Assembly (NCBI RefSeq): GCF_900129505.1
Contig: NZ_LT670818.1
Location: 7,659,001 to 7,723,000, forward strand
DNA length: 64,000 nucleotides
Source: Bradyrhizobium erythrophlei
GTDB taxonomy: Bacteria > Pseudomonadota > Alphaproteobacteria > Rhizobiales > Xanthobacteraceae
Direction of reading: 5' to 3'
Shown: in pieces, positions 60,085-64,000 of the stretch
Layout of the letters: the number at the start of each line of letters is the position of its first letter
Position numbering within the stretch: the stretch's first letter is position 1
The notes under the pieces: generated by a model
Database searches by the model: none
The model's input: the letters and a program-made list of their open reading frames with translations, nothing else
What the model was told of the DNA's origin: nothing
Made by a program: the position numbers and the translations under genes

Positions 60085-62505
60085 TCACACCTTGACCAGC
60101 GGACCTCGCGAGGCCGGGCCCTTCGAGCCGCCGCCGGGACCGCCGGACTTCGGCTTGCGCGGCGCGGCGCGCTTGCGCGTGCCGGGCAGTTTTTCCGGCT
60201 TCGGCGTCACCGGTCCTTCGACGAATTCGAAGCCGATCTTTTCCGTTCCGGCTTCCGCTGCCGCCTCGTCCTTGACCAGCACGACGCGGACATGGCCGCC
60301 GCCCTTCAGCCTGCCGAACAGCACCTCGTCCGCCAGCGGCTTCTTGATGTGCTCCTGGATCACGCGCGCCATCGGCCGCGCGCCCATCTGCTCATCGTAG
60401 CCGTGGTGGATCAGCCAGGCCTTCGCCGGCTCCGACAATTCGATGGTGACATCGCGGTCGGCAAGCTGGGCCTCGAGTTGCAGCACGAACTTCTCGACCA
60501 CCATGCCGATCACGTCGGGATTGAGATGCGCGAACGAGACGACGGCATCGAGCCGGTTGCGGAACTCGGGCGCGAACTGGCGATTGATGGCCTCGTGGTC
60601 GTCGCCTTCCCGCTTGTTGCGCGTGAAGCCGAAGGCCTGACGCGCCAGATCGGCGGCGCCCGCATTGGTGGTCATGATCAGGATCACGTTGCGGAAATTG
60701 ACCTGCTTGCCGTTATGGTCGGTGAGCCTGCCATGATCCATGATCTGCAACAGCACGTTGTAGAGATCCGGATGCGCCTTCTCGATTTCATCGAGCAGCA
60801 CCACGCAATGCGGATGCTGGTCGACGCCGTCTGTCAGCAGGCCGCCCTGGTCGAAGCCGACATAGCCCGGGGGCGCGCCGATCAGGCGCGACACGGTATG
60901 CCGTTCCATATATTCGGACATATCGAAGCGGATCAGTTCGACCCCGAGCGAGGCCGCAAGCTGCTTTGCCACTTCGGTCTTGCCGACGCCGGTCGGGCCC
61001 GAGAACAGATAGCTGCCGATCGGCTTCTCCGGTTCGCGCAGGCCTGCCCGCGACAATTTGATCGAGGCCGACAGTGCTTCGATCGCCTTGTCCTGGCCGA
61101 ACACGACGCGCTTGAGCGTCTGTTCGAGATGCTTCAGCACCTCGGCATCGTCCTTCGACACGCTCTTGGGCGGAATCCGCGCCATGGTCGCGATCGTGGT
61201 CTCGATCTCCTTGATGCCGATGGTCTTCTTGCGCTTGTTCTCCGCGACCAGCATCTGCGCCGCGCCGGATTCGTCGATCACGTCGATCGCCTTGTCCGGC
61301 AGCTTGCGGTCGTGGATATAGCGCGACGACAGCTGCACCGCGGCCTCGATTGCCTCGTTGGTGTATTTCAGCCGGTGATAATCCTCGAAATAGGGTTTCA
61401 GGCCCTTGAGGATCGCGATCGCGTCTTCCACCGTCGGCTCGTTGATGTCGATCTTCTGGAAGCGGCGCACCAGCGCGCGGTCCTTCTCGAAGTGCTGGCG
61501 GTATTCCTTGTAGGTGGTCGAGCCCATGCAACGGATGGTGCCCGATGCCAGCGCCGGCTTGAGCAGATTGGAGGCGTCCATGGCGCCGCCGGAGGTGGCG
61601 CCCGCGCCGATCACTGTATGAATTTCATCGATGAACAAAATGGCGTTCGGGTGCGCCTCGAGTTCCTTGAGCACCTGCTTCAGCCGCTCCTCGAAATCGC
61701 CGCGGTAGCGGGTACCGGCGAGCAAGGTGCCCATGTCGAGCGAGAACACGGTGGCCGCCGCCAACACTTCCGGCACTTCGCTGTCGACGATGCGCTTGGC
61801 CAGCCCTTCGGCGATCGCAGTCTTGCCGACGCCGGCTTCGCCGACGAACAGCGGATTGTTCTTCTGCCGGCGGCACAGCACCTGGATGGCGCGGTTGATC
61901 TCGGAGTTACGTCCGATCACCGGATCGATCTTGCCGTCGCGCGCCTTCTTGTTGAGGTTGACGCAATAGGTTTCGAGCGCCTCGCCCTTCTTCTTGGAAT
62001 CCTCGTTGCCCTTGGTCTCGGTCTCCTCGTCGACCCCGCGGACGGGGCGCGCCTCGGAAACCCCGGGCCGCTTGGCGATGCCATGGCTGATGTAATTGAC
62101 CGCGTCGTAGCGGGTCATGTCCTGCTCCTGCAGGAAATAGGCGGCATGGCTCTCGCGCTCCGCGAAGATCGCGATGAGCACGTTGGCGCCGGTGACTTCC
62201 TCGCGCCCCGACGACTGGACATGAATGACCGCGCGCTGGATCACGCGCTGAAAGCCCGCCGTCGGCTTGGCATCGTCTGCGCCGTCGGTGACCAGATTTT
62301 CGAACTCGGTCTCGAGGTAATTGACGAGACTGGTGCGCAGCTTGTCGAGGTCGACGCTGCAGGCACGCATCACGGCGGCCGCATCCGAGTCATCGATCAG
62401 CGACAGCAGAAGGTGTTCAAGCGTCGCATATTGGTGGTGACGCTCGTTTGCAATCGCCAGCGCACGATGCAGGGATTGTTCAAGGCTTTGGGAAAAAGTC
62501 GGCAT
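60085..62505 (-). CDS. clpA: ATP-dependent Clp protease ATPase subunit ClpA
   Basis: 806 residues. N-terminal Clp repeat domain that binds ClpS ([20 protein letters not shown]), D1 with Walker A GEAGVGKT near 224 and [15 protein letters not shown]2 with GPTGVGKT near 500 and [13 protein letters not shown], and a ClpP-loop region. The C-terminal tail is a Lys/Pro/Gly-rich extension ([20 protein letters not shown]) common in bradyrhizobia. clpS lies upstream, separated by 236 bases, which hold no gene. Confidence 0.97.
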   Translation of the reverse strand: MPTFSQSLEQSLHRALAIANERHHQYATLEHLLLSLIDDSDAAAVMRACSVDLDKLRTSLVNYLETEFENLVTDGADDAKPTAGFQRVIQRAVIHVQSSGREEVTGANVLIAIFAERESHAAYFLQEQDMTRYDAVNYISHGIAKRPGVSEARPVRGVDEETETKGNEDSKKKGEALETYCVNLNKKARDGKIDPVIGRNSEINRAIQVLCRRQKNNPLFVGEAGVGKTAIAEGLAKRIVDSEVPEVLAAATVFSLDMGTLLAGTRYRGDFEERLKQVLKELEAHPNAILFIDEIHTVIGAGATSGGAMDASNLLKPALASGTIRCMGSTTYKEYRQHFEKDRALVRRFQKIDINEPTVEDAIAILKGLKPYFEDYHRLKYTNEAIEAAVQLSSRYIHDRKLPDKAIDVIDESGAAQMLVAENKRKKTIGIKEIETTIATMARIPPKSVSKDDAEVLKHLEQTLKRVVFGQDKAIEALSASIKLSRAGLREPEKPIGSYLFSGPTGVGKTEVAKQLAASLGVELIRFDMSEYMERHTVSRLIGAPPGYVGFDQGGLLTDGVDQHPHCVVLLDEIEKAHPDLYNVLLQIMDHGRLTDHNGKQVNFRNVILIMTTNAGAADLARQAFGFTRNKREGDDHEAINRQFAPEFRNRLDAVVSFAHLNPDVIGMVVEKFVLQLEAQLADRDVTIELSEPAKAWLIHHGYDEQMGARPMARVIQEHIKKPLADEVLFGRLKGGGHVRVVLVKDEAAAEAGTEKIGFEFVEGPVTPKPEKLPGTRKRAAPRKPKSGGPGGGSKGPASRGPLVKV

Positions 62506-62741
62506 TCGCGTCCTCTGTGGCCCCCGCCATCATCATGATCGCCGTTGCTCGCTCAGGCAACAACAACCTTTGTCATATAGTCATCTAAGATCGCGGCAAA
62601 AGAGCGGTTCCCGCGACTCGTTCACGCCGGTATCGCAAGCTTACATCCAAACCCCGGGCGCCACCCGGAGGCGCAGGCTTGACCGGTCCCTCGCCCCTTG
62701 ATGCAAAACCCGTTCCCATTTCAGGTGGATTTCGCGCGGCG

Positions 62742-63140
62742 CTACTTTTTTTCCATCACGCACTGCAGGGGGTGCTGGTGCTTGCGCGCAAAATCCATCA
62801 CCTGCGTTACTTTGGTCTCGGCGATCTCGTAGGTGAACACCCCGCACTCCCCGATTCCATGATGATGGACGTGGAGCATGATCTTGGTCGCGGCCTCGAC
62901 GTCCTTCTGGAAGAACTTCTCCAGTACGTGAACGACAAATTCCATCGGCGTGTAGTCGTCGTTCAGGATCAGGACGCGATACAGATTGGGCCGCTTGGTC
63001 TTCGGCTTGACCTTGGCGATGACGGACGTGGCCGGACCGCCGGGACCCGCGCCGCGGTTCTCATCGTTGCCCATTCGGGGAGCAGATGCGGCGACGGCGG
63101 CTGGTGCGGACGAGAGAGGTCTGGAAGCTAATTGCAACAT
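62742..63140 (-). CDS. clpS: Clp adaptor protein ClpS
   Basis: 132 residues from ATG 63140; a second in-frame ATG at 63074 would give 110 residues and matches the usual family length. The core [40 protein letters not shown] and the C-terminal [17 protein letters not shown] are complete, with the N-degron pocket residues ([10 protein letters not shown] and HHHG). It delivers N-end-rule substrates to ClpA. Confidence 0.95.
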   Translation of the reverse strand: MLQLASRPLSSAPAAVAASAPRMGNDENRGAGPGGPATSVIAKVKPKTKRPNLYRVLILNDDYTPMEFVVHVLEKFFQKDVEAATKIMLHVHHHGIGECGVFTYEIAETKVTQVMDFARKHQHPLQCVMEKK

Positions 63141-63569
63141 GGCACAGGCGTTCGAAATCCCCAGGGAAACCGGACAGCGGCCGGGCGATACGCTCCTCCC
63201 GGACCGCATCTTAACCAGTTCCCGGACACGCTTTTCCAGATCGCCGCTCCCGGCCGGCCCGACCCATCCGCTGCATCGATAACAACAATATGGGACTGCC
63301 TTCGGTTCGCCGCAAGCACGCAAATCTAGGTCCGATGCGACCTGCGCCGGGTCCGATTCCAAGTCCGGCGATCCCGCCAAGACTAATCAATCTTGCCGGG
63401 TTTGACAAAAAATGTCTGGGCCGTTTAGCCGCCGTTGACCATGCCGGCCGTATTTGGCGGCCGGTTCGGCCCTTGTCCGGCTATTGACCCGTATTTCTCT
63501 GGTCCGATTTACCAGCCGTTTAGTGGCGACACCCGAAATGGCCGCAGAAACCAGAATTCGGGGGCTGTT
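63141..63569. other. Divergent intergenic region before the TadG-like gene
   Basis: About 430 bases with promoters expected for clpS (minus) and the TadG-like gene (plus). A CCGGCC...GGCCGG dyad near 63440-63465 may be a hairpin. I cannot place promoters, and no gene is visible. Confidence 0.5.
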
Positions 63570-64000
63570 ATGGCCGGTACATTCATTTTCCGTCGTATTA
63601 TTGGAGCGGCACGCCGCTTCGCCAGGGCCGATCAGGGCAATATCGCGGTGATCTTCGCCATCGCCTGCGTGCCCCTGATCACATTCGTGGGCGCCGCGGT
63701 CGATTACAGCCGGCTCAGTGACGCGCGCTCCTCGATGCAGTCTGCCCTCGATTCGACGGCGCTGATGGTGTCGAAGGATCTGACATCCGGCGTGATCACG
63801 ACCTCCGAAATCAGTACGTCCGCCCAAAACTATTTCACCGCGCTTTACGCCGGCAAAGGCGCCACAGCGAATCCGATCAGCGCGACTTACACGCCGGGCA
63901 GCGGCAGCACGACCTCGACGGTCCTGATCAGCGGAAGCGGCAGCATCACGACCGACTTCATGAGGATAGCCGGCTTCCCGACCCTCCCCTTCAACGGCAG
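63570..64000 (+). CDS. TadG/TadE-like pilus-assembly protein (3' partial)
   Basis: ATG 63570 opens a frame that stays open to the window edge. Residues about 18-45 (ADQGNIAVIFAIACVPLITF) are the pseudopilin-like N-terminal segment of TadG/TadE proteins: a short basic leader, then one membrane helix, then VGAAVDYSRLSDARSSMQSA. A Ser/Thr/Gly-rich extracellular part follows. TadG is an accessory of Flp/Tad pilus machines, and proteins of this type also occur alone with a von Willebrand domain. The right portion is outside the window. Confidence 0.85.
   Translation, partial: MAGTFIFRRIIGAARRFARADQGNIAVIFAIACVPLITFVGAAVDYSRLSDARSSMQSALDSTALMVSKDLTSGVITTSEISTSAQNYFTALYAGKGATANPISATYTPGSGSTTSTVLISGSGSITTDFMRIAGFPTLPFNG

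Noticed and set aside
60292..62538. 2.2-kb open frame antisense to clpA
   Set aside because: Same reason: Arg/His/Leu-rich shadow of a certain gene.

Overview
The window looks like chromosomal DNA of a Bradyrhizobium-type alphaproteobacterium. The grounds are high GC, an alphaproteobacterial porin, a divK-pleD pair, an EipB-type envelope protein, a GatCAB operon with extra small genes, a DinB with an N-terminal zinc ribbon, and palindromic intergenic repeats (GTCATTGCGAGCGAAGCGAAG, GTCATTCCGGGGCGATGCGAAG and GTAGCCCGGATGGAG types) common in that group. Most of it is ordinary core genome, with a few accessory patches. I see no prophage, CRISPR array or rRNA operon.

Layout. 1-4.1 kb: 3' part of a membrane class III cyclase, a decayed 3' end of an OprP/OprO-type porin, an intact general porin, a long empty stretch and tRNA-Ser(GCT). 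4.2-11.4 kb: a GIY-YIG protein beside the tRNA, a Sel1-tail microprotein, a DUF1127 protein, a 1335-residue SARP/BTAD-cyclase-ATPase-TPR regulator with degenerate cyclase residues, and a 30-residue lysine-rich peptide. 11.4-15.2 kb: gatC-orf72-gatA-orf97-gatB with stop/start overlaps. 15.2-29.6 kb: a flavin oxidoreductase, ruvX, a CPBP protease, an AidB-like dehydrogenase, a VanX-type dipeptidase, pyrB with a pyrC that lacks the HxH metal motif, plsY, an amidase, dprA, and two HxlR-regulator/oxidoreductase modules. 29.7-36.1 kb: topA-rnr-DUF983-NUDIX.

36.1-38.5 kb is a visibly AT-richer accessory patch with unknown small genes, a membrane-protein gene that looks frameshifted, and a long non-coding repeat. 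38.5-47.1 kb: a flavin monooxygenase, rpmG, an MFS/TetR divergent pair with two matching operators, a serine hydrolase with an altered SxxK motif, divK-pleD and DUF3572-dinB. 47.2-55.8 kb: eipB, ridA-like, GDPD, FemAB-like, HIT, trmO, azlCD, a lytic transglycosylase, a selenoprotein-B-like protein and PilZ. 56.0-57.1 kb: an IS630-family element with an A7 frameshift site, apparently inserted in a small membrane-protein gene. 57.4-64.0 kb: an MFS exporter, a Sel1 lipoprotein-like protein, clpS-clpA and the start of a TadG-like protein cut by the right edge.

Working together: GatCAB makes Gln/Asn-tRNA; PyrB and the PyrC-like protein probably form an aspartate transcarbamoylase complex; ClpS feeds N-degron substrates to ClpA; DivK and PleD control polarity and c-di-GMP, with a PilZ receptor elsewhere in the window; AzlCD exports branched-chain amino acids. 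No cassette in the window clearly qualifies as a new defence or biosynthetic system. The best candidates for undescribed biology are the accessory patch at 36.1-38.4 kb, the SARP/pseudo-cyclase regulator with its leader ORF, and several small proteins that gene callers would miss.
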